Of a stretch of 35,992 nt of DNA, positions 18,286 to 26,039 are shown one piece after another. The notes under the pieces are model-generated. The model made no database searches, had not been told where the DNA came from, and worked only from the letters and a program-made list of their open reading frames with translations. Position 1 is the first letter of the stretch. Every line of letters begins with the position of its first letter. Source of the stretch: Hydrogenophaga sp. (GTDB lineage: Bacteria > Pseudomonadota > Gammaproteobacteria > Burkholderiales > Burkholderiaceae_C); the NCBI GenBank assembly GCA_011391495.1, contig JAABQK010000005.1, forward strand, positions 100,070 to 136,061. Direction: 5' to 3'. A program made the position numbers and the translations under genes.

Positions 18286-18570
18286 ATGAGCACCGCCCTC
18301 CACCCCATCGTCCTGTCACCCGAACTCGAACGCCAGGCACGCCGCAACGCGGCCATGCGCTTCGGCTGGCTGGTCCATGCCACGGTCTTCGCGCTGGTCA
18401 ACGCCGGCCTCTGGCTGGCGGGACACCGCAGCGGCTGGCTCGGCCTGCCCACCGGTGGCTGGATCATCGGCCTGCTGGCACACAGTGCGGTGGTCTGGCT
18501 GCAGCCCGTCGGACAAGCGCTGTTCCAGCGCCTCCTGCAGCGCGAGCGCGAGCGTCTGCAAGACCGCTGA
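18286..18570 (+). CDS. Small 2TM-domain protein
   Basis: The 94-residue protein has an amphipathic N-terminus (ELERQARRNAAMRFGWLVH), two membrane helices (about 26-46 and 57-77) and a basic coiled tail ending LLQRERERLQDR. This is the layout of the 2TM domain, which in other bacteria occurs alone or fused to LytS-type kinases. That fits the LytS-type kinase two genes downstream. A GGAG 8 bases ahead of the ATG supports the start. Confidence 0.75.
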   Translation: MSTALHPIVLSPELERQARRNAAMRFGWLVHATVFALVNAGLWLAGHRSGWLGLPTGGWIIGLLAHSAVVWLQPVGQALFQRLLQRERERLQDR

Positions 18571-18597
18571 AAGACACCACACCCTCGGAAGGTCACC

Positions 18598-19677
18598 ATG
18601 AACACACCGTTTTGCGCCACCACGCTGCTCATGACGGCCCTGCTCAGCGGCGCTGGCAGTGCCATCGCCCAGGTCGGCATGACCGAATGGCGCGCAGGCG
18701 CCCTGCCCGTGACCCTGGTCTACCCCACCGAAGCGCCCACCCGCCCGCAGAGCTTCGGCCCCTTCAGCATCGACGTGGCGCTGAACGCTCCTGCGTTGAA
18801 CCAGCGCCAGCGCCTCATCGTCATCTCCCACGGCACCGGCGGCAGCGCCATCGCCGACCACGCGCTCGCCGCCACGCTGGCGCGCGCCGGTTTCGTGGTG
18901 GCACAGCCACTGCACGCGGGCGACAACTCCCAGGACAGCAGCCAGGCCGGACCGGTGGCGTTCGAGCGCCGCCCGCGCGAAGTCAGCCAGGTGATCGATG
19001 CGATCGCGAAAGACCCGGTGTGGTCCACACGCCTAGACCTCTCGAAGGTCGGCGTGCACGGCATGTCGGCCGGAGGCGTGACCGGCCTGTCGCTCGCGGG
19101 CGCGCAGTGGCGCATGTTGAACCTGATCCGCCATTGCAATGCCAACGCGCAGGCCGACGAATCCTTCTGTTTCCAGGGAGCCAAAGACGGCAAAGCCCGC
19201 GCGGAGCGCCAGGCCAGCTACGGCCGCGCGAAATACGTGCCCGAGATCTTCCTGCCCGCCGAACTCAAGGCGCTGCACGGCGGCAGCACGCCCACCCGGG
19301 ACCAGCCCGACCCGCGCCCGGACCCTCGGGTCGCCGCCGTGTCGCTGGCGGTCCCGCTCGCGGTGATCTTCAGCCCCGAGAGCCTGGCGCGCATCCGCAT
19401 CCCGGTGGGCGTGGTGAGCGCGCAGCGCGACGAGGTGCTGGTGCCGCGTTTCCACTCGGCCCGTGTGCTGGCGCACTGCAAGACCTGCACCCTGCTGGCC
19501 GACCTGCCCGGCGCCGGCCACTTCGACGTGCTCTGGCCCTGGCCCGAGTCCACGGCGCGCGAGGTGGCGGCACGGCAGGTGCGCGGCGGCCTGCCCGTGC
19601 CCGGCTTCGACCCGCGCCTGCGCGAAGCCGCGCATGCAAGAATCGCCGCATTCCACCGCCAGCACCTGCTCCCATGA
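18598..19677 (+). CDS. Secreted alpha/beta hydrolase (dienelactone hydrolase-like)
   Basis: The 359-residue product begins with a signal peptide, cleaved probably after AIAQ (residue 25). The hydrolase domain follows: LIVISHGTGGS (oxyanion region), GMSAGG with the nucleophile Ser157, acid Asp278 in SAQRDEVL, and His308 in GAGHFDVL. The family acts on esters or amides; these are called predicted dienelactone hydrolases in annotations but natural substrates are unknown. The fold is expected in the periplasm. Two cysteine pairs (for example Cys180/Cys191 and Cys294/Cys297) could form disulfides. GGAAGG precedes the start, and the stop overlaps the start of the LytS-type kinase gene (ATGA), so the two are probably translated together. 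Confidence 0.83.
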   Translation: MNTPFCATTLLMTALLSGAGSAIAQVGMTEWRAGALPVTLVYPTEAPTRPQSFGPFSIDVALNAPALNQRQRLIVISHGTGGSAIADHALAATLARAGFVVAQPLHAGDNSQDSSQAGPVAFERRPREVSQVIDAIAKDPVWSTRLDLSKVGVHGMSAGGVTGLSLAGAQWRMLNLIRHCNANAQADESFCFQGAKDGKARAERQASYGRAKYVPEIFLPAELKALHGGSTPTRDQPDPRPDPRVAAVSLAVPLAVIFSPESLARIRIPVGVVSAQRDEVLVPRFHSARVLAHCKTCTLLADLPGAGHFDVLWPWPESTAREVAARQVRGGLPVPGFDPRLREAAHARIAAFHRQHLLP

Positions 19678-20765
19678 CCGACACCATCGCCAACGCCCTG
19701 CAGCGCTGGCTGCCTCCCGGCAGCCGGGCCGGCGTGGTGCGGCGCGCGTTCATCGTCTGGGCTGTGGCGCTGTTGATTGCCTTGTTCCAGTGGCTCACGC
19801 GTCCGCTGGAACACCCCTTGGACCGGTCGCTGGTGTACAGCTACGCCATCAGCACCAGCATCTGGTTCTTCACCGATCCGCTGCGCATTGCACTGCACCG
19901 CTGGCTGCGCACCCAGCCGCCGCACTACTGGGGCATCTCGGCCCGCAGCGTGGGCTACCTGGCCGCCGGCATCGTGCTCGGCTACGCGATCGGCACCAGC
20001 CTGGGCGACGCGTATTCGGGCCGTTCCACCTGGGCACTCATCTCGCTTTCCCCGCAGCGTTTCTGGGGCTTCTGGCTTTCGTCGCTGGGCATCAGCTTCG
20101 GTTTCCTCTTCTACTTCTACCAGCGCGAGAAGTCGCTGGATCTGCAGCGCCAGGCCACCGAGGCCCGGCTCAAGCTGCTGGAGACGCAGCTCGAACCGCA
20201 CATGCTGTTCAACACCCTGGCCAACCTGCGTGCGCTGATCGCCACCGACCCGCCGCGCGCCATCGCCATGCTGGACCGGCTCAACGACTACCTGCGCGCC
20301 ACGCTGCGCGGCTCGCGCACCGACGCCCGGGCGGGCGGGCACACGCTGGCCGATGAATTCGCCCGCCTGCGCGATTACCTCGAGCTCATGGCCGTGCGCA
20401 TGGGGCCGCGCCTGCGGGTCAGCCTGGACCTGCCCGATGCCCTGGCCAGCCACCCCATACCGCCCCTGCTGCTGCAGCCGCTGGTGGAAAACAGCATCCG
20501 CCACGGGCTGGAGCCCAGCGTGGCGGGCGGCGAACTCAGGGTCGGCGCCCGTCAGCAGGGCGGCCATCTGGTGCTGGAAGTGAGGGACACGGGCGTCGGT
20601 TTCGACGGCGCGCCTGCGGAGGGTTTCGGCCTCGCCCAGGTGCGCGAACGCGTGGCCAGTGCCTATGGCGGCCGGGGGCGGGTGCAATTCGCTGCGACAC
20701 CCGGCGCCGGCACCACCGTATCCATCCTCCTGCCGCTCGCACAGCAAGGCCCCATGCCCGCATGA
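19674..20765 (+). CDS. LytS/YehU-type sensor histidine kinase
   Basis: The 363-residue protein has an N-terminal membrane region of about four helices (27-40, 52-70, 93-110, 130-149), then the His_kinase domain with the phospho-acceptor His176 in QLEPHMLFNTLANLRALI, a DUF-type helical linker, and an HATPase domain with LLQPLVENSIRHGLEP (N box) and DTGVGF (G1). It should signal to the LytTR regulator at 21485-22315. The start overlaps the hydrolase stop and its stop overlaps the DUF2238 start, both by ATGA, evidence of an operon. A larger open frame upstream in the same frame is a shadow of the preceding genes. Confidence 0.9.
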   Translation: MTDTIANALQRWLPPGSRAGVVRRAFIVWAVALLIALFQWLTRPLEHPLDRSLVYSYAISTSIWFFTDPLRIALHRWLRTQPPHYWGISARSVGYLAAGIVLGYAIGTSLGDAYSGRSTWALISLSPQRFWGFWLSSLGISFGFLFYFYQREKSLDLQRQATEARLKLLETQLEPHMLFNTLANLRALIATDPPRAIAMLDRLNDYLRATLRGSRTDARAGGHTLADEFARLRDYLELMAVRMGPRLRVSLDLPDALASHPIPPLLLQPLVENSIRHGLEPSVAGGELRVGARQQGGHLVLEVRDTGVGFDGAPAEGFGLAQVRERVASAYGGRGRVQFAATPGAGTTVSILLPLAQQGPMPA

Positions 20766-21442
20766 CACAACGCCCCTGGCTGCCCAAGACCCTGCTCGCC
20801 CTGTACGCACCGGTGTGGATCGCGTGCGCCATCAACCCGCTCTTTCCGTCCGACTGGCTGATCGAGAACGTCCTGGTGTTCCTGGCACTGCCCACCGTCC
20901 TGTATGCGTGGCGCTTCCAGCGCTTCAGCGACGGCGCCTGCGTGGGCATGTTCCTGTTCTTCTGCCTGCACTCGCTCGGCTCGCACTACACCTACGCCGA
21001 AGTGCCCTACGACCGCTGGTGGCAGGCACTCACCGGCCACACCTTCAACTCGCTGTTCGGCTGGGAGCGCAATCATTTCGACCGCCTCGTGCACCTGGCC
21101 TACGGTCTGCTGCTCACGCCCATCTTCACCGAGCTGATCGGGCGGGTCGTGCGGGTGCGCCGTGCGGTCTGGATGTGGGTCGTCATGGCCAGCTTCATGG
21201 GACTGCACGCCATGGTCTACGAGCTGGTGGAATGGGGTGCCGCCATGGTCGTCGCCCCCGAGCTGGGCGCCGCGTACCTGGGCACGCAGGGCGATGTGTG
21301 GGACGCCCACAAGGACATGGCGCTGGCCGTGCTGGGCAACCTCATCGCACTCGCCTACATGAGCCTGCGCGGGCGCCTCTCGCTGACCGGCGACGAGGTG
21401 CCGCCGGCGGTCTCCACCCTCGGGAACACGGCGCGCCGCTGA
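20762..21442 (+). CDS. DUF2238 (YjdF-like) membrane protein
   Basis: The 226-residue protein has about six membrane helices and the DUF2238 conserved features: LHSLGSHYTYAEVPYD, RNHFDRLVHLAYGLLL, YELVEWGAA and TQGDVWDAHKDMALA. The conserved His, Glu and Asp inside the membrane suggest metal or proton handling but the family has no known role. It lies between kinase and regulator genes and overlaps the kinase stop by 4 bp, which hints at a part in the same pathway. Confidence 0.85.
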   Translation: MTQRPWLPKTLLALYAPVWIACAINPLFPSDWLIENVLVFLALPTVLYAWRFQRFSDGACVGMFLFFCLHSLGSHYTYAEVPYDRWWQALTGHTFNSLFGWERNHFDRLVHLAYGLLLTPIFTELIGRVVRVRRAVWMWVVMASFMGLHAMVYELVEWGAAMVVAPELGAAYLGTQGDVWDAHKDMALAVLGNLIALAYMSLRGRLSLTGDEVPPAVSTLGNTARR

Positions 21443-21484
21443 CGCCCCGGCCCGAAACGCCCAGCACAGTTTCCAGGACCCACC

Positions 21485-22315
21485 ATGCCCGGCACCCCGA
21501 CGCCCCGCCCCACGGCCCTGATCGCCGAAGACGAACCCCTGCTGGCCGCCGCGCTGCAGGCCGAGCTGGCGCTCGCCTGGCCCGCGCTTCGGCTGCTCGC
21601 CACCGTGGGCAACGGCGTCTCCGCCGTGGAACAGGCGCTGCAGCTGCAACCCGACGTGCTGTTTTTCGACATCCGCATGCCCGGCCAGAGCGGGCTGGAC
21701 GCGGCGGCCGAGCTGGCCGACACATGGCCTGCGGACACCGCCTTCCCGGCCCTGGTGTTCGTCACCGCCTACGACCAGTACGCCGTGCAGGCGTTTGAAG
21801 CCCAGGCGGTGGACTACCTGCTCAAGCCCATCAGCCCGGATCGGCTGGCGCGCACGGTGCAGCGCCTGCAGCAGCTGCTGGCGGCCCGCCCGAGCGCAGG
21901 CGCCCCGGGCGGCGCGGCGCTGGACGACACGCTGGAGCGGCTGCGCGCCCTGCTGTCCGCACCCACCGGTCCCGCAGGCCCAGCGGCGCCGACGCTGAAG
22001 GTCATCCAGGCCAGCGTCGGCAGCACGATCCACGTCGTGCCGGTGGACGAGGTGCTGGTGTTCGAGGCCGCCGACAAATACGTGCGCGTGCTCACCGCCG
22101 AAGCCGAACTGCTGATCCGCACCCCCTTGCGTGAACTGCTGCCGCAGCTCGACGCCCAGACCTTCTGGCAGATCCACCGCGGCACGGTGGTGCGCGCCAG
22201 TGCCATCCACACCGTCAGCCGCGACGAGGCCGGGCGTCTCAGCCTGCGCCTGCGCGGGCGCCCCGAACACCTCCCGGTGAGCCGGCTTTACGCGGCCCGC
22301 TTCCGGGCGATGTGA
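21485..22315 (+). CDS. LytTR-family response regulator
   Basis: The 276-residue protein has a receiver domain (residues 10-125) with acidic EDE at 15-17, phospho-acceptor Asp62 in FFDIRMPGQSG, Thr94 region FVTAYDQYAVQAF and Lys114 in LLKPI. A Pro/Ala-rich linker follows (about 135-168), then a LytTR DNA-binding domain (172-276) with VVPVDEVLVFEAADKYVRV and FWQIHRGTVVRASAI. It is the expected partner of the LytS-type kinase 42 bp plus one gene upstream. LytTR regulators bind pairs of short repeats; none was obvious upstream of 17250. An AGGA precedes the ATG. Confidence 0.93.
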   Translation: MPGTPTPRPTALIAEDEPLLAAALQAELALAWPALRLLATVGNGVSAVEQALQLQPDVLFFDIRMPGQSGLDAAAELADTWPADTAFPALVFVTAYDQYAVQAFEAQAVDYLLKPISPDRLARTVQRLQQLLAARPSAGAPGGAALDDTLERLRALLSAPTGPAGPAAPTLKVIQASVGSTIHVVPVDEVLVFEAADKYVRVLTAEAELLIRTPLRELLPQLDAQTFWQIHRGTVVRASAIHTVSRDEAGRLSLRLRGRPEHLPVSRLYAARFRAM

Positions 22316-22335
22316 GCGCGCAGCCGCGCGGGCTC
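22314..22335. terminator. Hairpin between convergent LytTR gene and PXPV gene
   Basis: GAGC-GCGC (22314-22321), loop AGCC, GCGC (22326-22329), a GG bulge and GCTC (22332-22335) form a stem overlapping the two convergent stops. No T-run is present. Confidence 0.35.
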
Positions 22336-22825
22336 AGCGGCGACCCTGGCCCCTGTGATCGTCACCCCGGTCATCGCCCCGGTCGAATCGATCGTCACGA
22401 TCGTGGCGCCTGTGGTGGCGGCGCTCGTGGCGGCGGTCATGGCGATCTTCCCAGCGCGGTGCGTAGCCCCAGCCGCTGTAGTACACCGGCTGCGGCACCA
22501 CCACCGGGCGCACATACGGATACGGCTGGTGGATCACCACCGGACGGGGCTGAACGTACACCGGTCGCGGCTGCACGTACACGGGCCGCTGCTCCACGTA
22601 CACCGGCTGCGGGTACACCGCCACCGCCGGGGCGTTCGACACGCCCACGCTCACGCCGGGCGAGTTCACGCCGATGGACCAGTACACGTCGTCCCGGGCC
22701 TCGGCGGTGCCGGCCGAAAGAGCCCAGGCACCCGCGGCGAGCGTCACCAGGGCCAGGCTTTTCGCCAGGGCCGAACTGCGTTGCCAGTGGGTGCGGAAAT
22801 TCAGGGTTTGTGTCATGGTTGTCAT
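22334..22825 (-). CDS. Secreted PXPV-repeat protein with His/Arg/Asp-rich tail
   Basis: The 163-residue product has a signal peptide (hydrophobic 24-40, probable cleavage after AEA near residue 43), a short SIGVNSPGVSVGV segment, a Pro/Val/Tyr repeat region (about 70-115, units like RPVYVQP and PQPVYV) resembling the PXPV repeat family, and a highly charged tail rich in His, Arg and Asp (about 125-163, for example HERRHHRRHDRDD). The tail could bind metal or anionic polymers, which is inference. Function is unknown. A GGAG 8 bases upstream supports the ATG at 22825. It is divergent from the DUF924 gene. Confidence 0.75.
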   Translation of the reverse strand: MTTMTQTLNFRTHWQRSSALAKSLALVTLAAGAWALSAGTAEARDDVYWSIGVNSPGVSVGVSNAPAVAVYPQPVYVEQRPVYVQPRPVYVQPRPVVIHQPYPYVRPVVVPQPVYYSGWGYAPRWEDRHDRRHERRHHRRHDRDDRFDRGDDRGDDHRGQGRR

Positions 22826-22961
22826 GCTGGTTGCTCCTGTTGCTGGTGCCTGAAGCAGTCACCATGGCGCTATTACAGGGAAAAAACCGGCCAGCTGTAC
22901 CGCATGCACAGTCAAAGGCGTTGCGAGACGTAACAGGCCAGCCACCCCACCGGAGATGCCC

Positions 22962-23579
22962 ATGCCCGATCCCGCCAGCCACGCCCACCAGGACGTGCTC
23001 GACTTCTGGTTCGCCGACGGCCTGCAGCGCGACTGGCCGAGCGCCAACCTCGGGACGCTCTGGTTCGGCGGCCAGACCGACCAGGACGCGCTGATCAGCG
23101 CCCGCTTCGGCGTGCTGGTGGCCCGGGCCCTGGCGGGCGATCTGCGCGACTGGGAAGCCGAGCCGGACACCCGGCTCGCCCTCGTCGTGCTGCTCGACCA
23201 GTTCACCCGCAACGTGTTTCGGGGCCAGGCACGCGCCTTCGCGGGCGACGCCCGGGCGCAGCAGCTCGTGTTGCAGACCCTGGCCCGGGGGCAGGACGCC
23301 GGCCTGCCGCGCGTGGGCCGCGTGTTCCTCTACATGCCGCTCATGCACGCCGAAGACCTGGCGCTGCAGGAGACCTGCGTCGCGTGCTTCACCCAGCTGG
23401 TGGACAGCGCACCGCCCGCGCTGCGCGACACGCTGGCGAGCAACCTGCGCTTTGCGCGCCAGCATCGCGACATCGTGGCGCGGTTCGGCCGCTTCCCCTA
23501 CCGCAATGCGGCGCTCGGCCGCGCCAGCACGCCCGAGGAAGACCTCTTCCTGCAGGACGGGCCGCGCTTCGGGCAGTGA
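22962..23579 (+). CDS. DUF924 family protein
   Basis: The 205-residue protein matches DUF924: DVLDFWFADGLQRDW near the N-terminus, LWFGGQTDQD, then LALVVLLDQFTRNVFRG, YMPLMHAEDLALQE, and the C-terminal FARQHRDIVARFGRFPYRN. The fold is a TPR-like helical bundle; no biochemical role is established. The ATG at 22962 has GGAG six bases upstream (22952-22955), better spaced than the ATG at 22956, which I therefore did not choose. The end of the gene is 102 bp from the next start. Confidence 0.88.
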   Translation: MPDPASHAHQDVLDFWFADGLQRDWPSANLGTLWFGGQTDQDALISARFGVLVARALAGDLRDWEAEPDTRLALVVLLDQFTRNVFRGQARAFAGDARAQQLVLQTLARGQDAGLPRVGRVFLYMPLMHAEDLALQETCVACFTQLVDSAPPALRDTLASNLRFARQHRDIVARFGRFPYRNAALGRASTPEEDLFLQDGPRFGQ

Positions 23580-23610
23580 GCATCGGAGCCGACATCCCAA
23601 CTTCATCCCG

Positions 23611-23644
23611 TCGTCACACCCGTGTCACGGACGGCCTCTACAAA
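23611..23644 (+). promoter_or_regulatory. Candidate Pho box plus -10 upstream of choice-of-anchor I gene
   Basis: TCGTCAC (23611-23617) and GTGTCAC (23622-23628) are direct repeats spaced 4 bp apart, the 7-4-7 layout of PhoB binding sites (consensus CTGTCAT/C twice, 11-bp period). A -10-like TACAAA lies 10 bp further (23639-23644), as in PhoB-dependent promoters where the box replaces the -35. This is inference from spacing and partial consensus, not proof. Confidence 0.5.
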
Positions 23645-23681
23645 AGCGGGTTGATCCAACACCTGTCCACGGACCCGCCCG

Positions 23682-25391
23682 ATGAAACCCTTCTTGCCCG
23701 CCGCCCGGCGCACCCCCGCCCGCCTGTTTGCCGTCGGTTTCCTCACGTCTGCCGTGCTCGCAGCCTGCGGCGGCAGCGACGAGCCCGCACCCGTTACCAC
23801 GCCCACGGTGCCCGCACCCGCGGTTGAAGCCACCCCGGCGGGTCTGACGCTGGAAAAAGTGGGCGGCTTTGCCCACAGCGGCGGCGCCTCGTCGGCCGAG
23901 ATCACCGCCTACGACCCGCTGAGCAAGCGCCTGTTCGTCATCAACGGCGCGCTCGGCTCGGTCGACGTGCTCGACCTCAGCGACCCCACCGCTCCCAGCC
24001 TGATCAGCTCCATCAACACCGCCAGCATCGGCAGTGGCCTCGGCGGCATCAACAGCGTGGCCGTGTTCAACGGCATCGTGGCGCTGGCGGTCGAAGCCAC
24101 CACCAAGACCGACAACGGTGCCGTGGCCTGGCTGCGCGCCAGCGACCTCGTGCTGCTTGGCACCGACACCGTCGGCGCCCTGCCCGACATGCTGACCTTC
24201 ACCCCCGACGGCAGCCACCTGCTGGTGGCCAACGAAGGCGAACCCAGCAGCTACAGCCAGCCCGACTCGGTGGACCCGGAAGGCAGCGTGAGCGTGATCG
24301 CGGTCTCGGGACTCTCGCCCAGCGCCACCAGCCTGACCCGCACCGTCAGCACCGCCGGCTTCAGCGGCTTCAATGGCCAGATCGCCCAGCTGCGCAGCGC
24401 CGGCGTGCGCATCTTCGGCCCCAACGCCACCGTGGCGCAGGACCTGGAGCCCGAGTACATCACCGTCTCGGCCGACAGCCGGACCGCCTGGGTGACGCTG
24501 CAGGAAAACAATGCCATCGCCGTGGTGGACATCGCCAGCAAGGCCGCCACCACCATCAAGCCGCTGGGCTTCAAGGACCACAGCCTGGCGGGCATGGGCA
24601 TGGACGTCAGCAACGAAGACGGCACCACCAACAGCAACACCGGCACCGCAGCCATCAAGATCGGCCCGGTGCCCGTCAAGGGCCTCTACATGCCCGACGC
24701 CATCGCCAGCTACACCGTGGGCAGCCAGACCTACCTGATCACCGCCAACGAGGGCGACGCACGGGAATACACCGGTTTCGTCGAAGAGGCGCGCGTCGCG
24801 GCGCACTGCGCGCTCGGCCTGGAGCCCACGCTGTTTGCCGATGCCGCCAACCAGCTGTTCGACAGCAACCTCGGCCGCCTGCTGATCACCAGCACGCCCA
24901 ACGGCGGCAGCGACGGCAAGAACGGCTCGGGCCTGTGCACCGATCTCTACAGCTTCGGCGCGCGCTCGTTCACCATCTGGGACAGCAGCGTCAGCCGCGT
25001 CTACGACTCGGGCGACGAATTCGAGCAGCGCACCCAGGCCCTGCCCAACGTGGCCTTCAACGCCAGCAACAGCAACAACACGCTCGACAGCCGCAGCCCG
25101 TCCAAGGGCCCCGAGCCCGAAGGCGTGACGGTGGCCCGCTTCGGCAGCAAGATCTTTGCCTTCATCGGCCTGGAGCGTGTCGGTGGCGTGATGGTCTACG
25201 ACGTGACCAACCCCGCAGCGGCCAGCTTCGTTGACTACCTCAACACCCGCGATGCCAACACCGGCGACCGGGGCCCCGAGGGCCTGACCGTCATCCGCGC
25301 CAGCGACTCGCCCAACGGCAAGCCCCTGCTGATCGTGGGCAACGAAACCAGCGGCACCACCGCGGTGTTCCAGATCAACCTGACGTATTGA
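23682..25391 (+). CDS. Choice-of-anchor I family lipoprotein (beta-propeller)
   Basis: The 569-residue product has a signal sequence ending in a lipobox VLAAC with the lipidated Cys29, followed by a Pro/Thr linker. The mature part is a beta-propeller-like repeat domain with conserved pieces: ITAYDPLSKRLFVINGA, VAVFNGIVALAVE, FTPDGSHLLVANEGEPS, DLEPEYITVSADSRTAWVTLQENNAI, ITANEGDAREY, and GPEPEGVTV with LERVGGVMVYDV. These define the choice-of-anchor I family, often annotated as alkaline-phosphatase related; no alkaline phosphatase active site is seen here. Probably a periplasm- or surface-exposed protein. A putative Pho box upstream would tie it to phosphate limitation. A good terminator follows. 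Confidence 0.88.
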   Translation: MKPFLPAARRTPARLFAVGFLTSAVLAACGGSDEPAPVTTPTVPAPAVEATPAGLTLEKVGGFAHSGGASSAEITAYDPLSKRLFVINGALGSVDVLDLSDPTAPSLISSINTASIGSGLGGINSVAVFNGIVALAVEATTKTDNGAVAWLRASDLVLLGTDTVGALPDMLTFTPDGSHLLVANEGEPSSYSQPDSVDPEGSVSVIAVSGLSPSATSLTRTVSTAGFSGFNGQIAQLRSAGVRIFGPNATVAQDLEPEYITVSADSRTAWVTLQENNAIAVVDIASKAATTIKPLGFKDHSLAGMGMDVSNEDGTTNSNTGTAAIKIGPVPVKGLYMPDAIASYTVGSQTYLITANEGDAREYTGFVEEARVAAHCALGLEPTLFADAANQLFDSNLGRLLITSTPNGGSDGKNGSGLCTDLYSFGARSFTIWDSSVSRVYDSGDEFEQRTQALPNVAFNASNSNNTLDSRSPSKGPEPEGVTVARFGSKIFAFIGLERVGGVMVYDVTNPAAASFVDYLNTRDANTGDRGPEGLTVIRASDSPNGKPLLIVGNETSGTTAVFQINLTY

Positions 25392-25446
25392 CAGTGCCTT
25401 GACAGCGTTTCGGTAGGGCCGGCACACAAGGCGCTGACCCCCATCG

Positions 25447-25477
25447 AGCCGGGCCTTCGCGCCCGGCTTCCCCTTTT
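25447..25477 (+). terminator. Rho-independent terminator after choice-of-anchor I gene
   Basis: AGCCGGGC (25447-25454) and GCCCGGCT (25461-25468) form a perfect 8-bp stem with a CTTCGC loop, followed by TCCCCTTTT. This is the best intrinsic terminator in the window. It lies 56 bp after the stop and also faces the end of the convergent small gene. Confidence 0.75.
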
Positions 25478-25494
25478 GCAGCCTGGGGACTCGC

Positions 25495-25884
25495 TCAGGC
25501 GCCCAGCAGCAGGTAGGTCACCCCGGCGCCCACCGCACCGGCGACCAGCAGCGCCACGTAAGACGGCAGCGCGCTGCTGGTGCCGGCGGAAGACACGGCC
25601 ACGGCCCTGGCCGCTGGCTCGGCTGCCCGGGCCGGGCTCGCGGCTGCAGGCGCCGGCGCCGCCTGGACCGGCCCTTCCAGGCGCGTCGGGCTGCCAAACG
25701 CGGCCCAGCTGGCCCACAGCGCGTGCGCCTGCCTGGGCACGATGGCACCGCGCTCCACCGCGGCTTCCACGTCGCTCCAGCCCAGCTGCACCCGCACGGA
25801 CGGCAGGAACACGTCGTCCGCCTGCGTGGCTTCCCAGTGGGTGACTTCGTCCATCGCGATGGTGTCCGGGTTGTCCTTGTTCAT
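25495..25884 (-). CDS. Hypothetical tail-anchored protein
   Basis: The 129-residue product begins MNKDNPDTIAMDEVTHWEAT. A central piece, GWSDVEAAVERGAIVPRQAHALWASWA (about residues 35-61), looks like a small helical domain, followed by a Pro/Ala linker and one C-terminal membrane helix (about 107-127, YVALLVAGAVGAGVTYLL). I do not recognise the family. The ATG at 25884 was preferred over an upstream in-frame ATG (25929) because the extra residues are basic and unlike a domain start, and AAGG lies upstream of it. Divergent from glnS. Confidence 0.65.
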   Translation of the reverse strand: MNKDNPDTIAMDEVTHWEATQADDVFLPSVRVQLGWSDVEAAVERGAIVPRQAHALWASWAAFGSPTRLEGPVQAAPAPAAASPARAAEPAARAVAVSSAGTSSALPSYVALLVAGAVGAGVTYLLLGA

Positions 25885-26004
25885 GTGCGTGCGGCCTTTC
25901 TGGTTCGCCTTCCCTGGGCGAATGGCCAACCATAGCGGAGTGCCCCCGCCGCTGAAACCCCGGCGCGAGCCCCTTGTCGGCTGGCACGGCGGTGGGTGCG
26001 GGGT

Positions 26005-26039
26005 ATTTCACACACACAGGCGCCGCCTAGAATGCCTGC
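26005..26039 (+). promoter_or_regulatory. Candidate glnS promoter giving a leaderless transcript
   Basis: TAGAAT at 26028-26033 is a strong -10 match. A start site six or seven bases downstream would fall on or next to the glnS ATG at 26040, so the mRNA may be leaderless; consistent with this, no ribosome site precedes the ATG. The -35 (ATTTCA region, 26005-26010) is poor. Confidence 0.4.

Noticed and set aside
17781..19673. Long plus-strand frame of about 630 codons running into the LytS-type kinase
   Set aside because: It overlaps four better genes in another frame, has Arg/Pro/His-rich shadow composition, and the kinase has its own ATG at 19674.
23625..25427. 600-codon minus-strand frame over the choice-of-anchor I gene
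   Set aside because: Gly/Ala/Val/His-rich shadow of a recognisable plus-strand lipoprotein.
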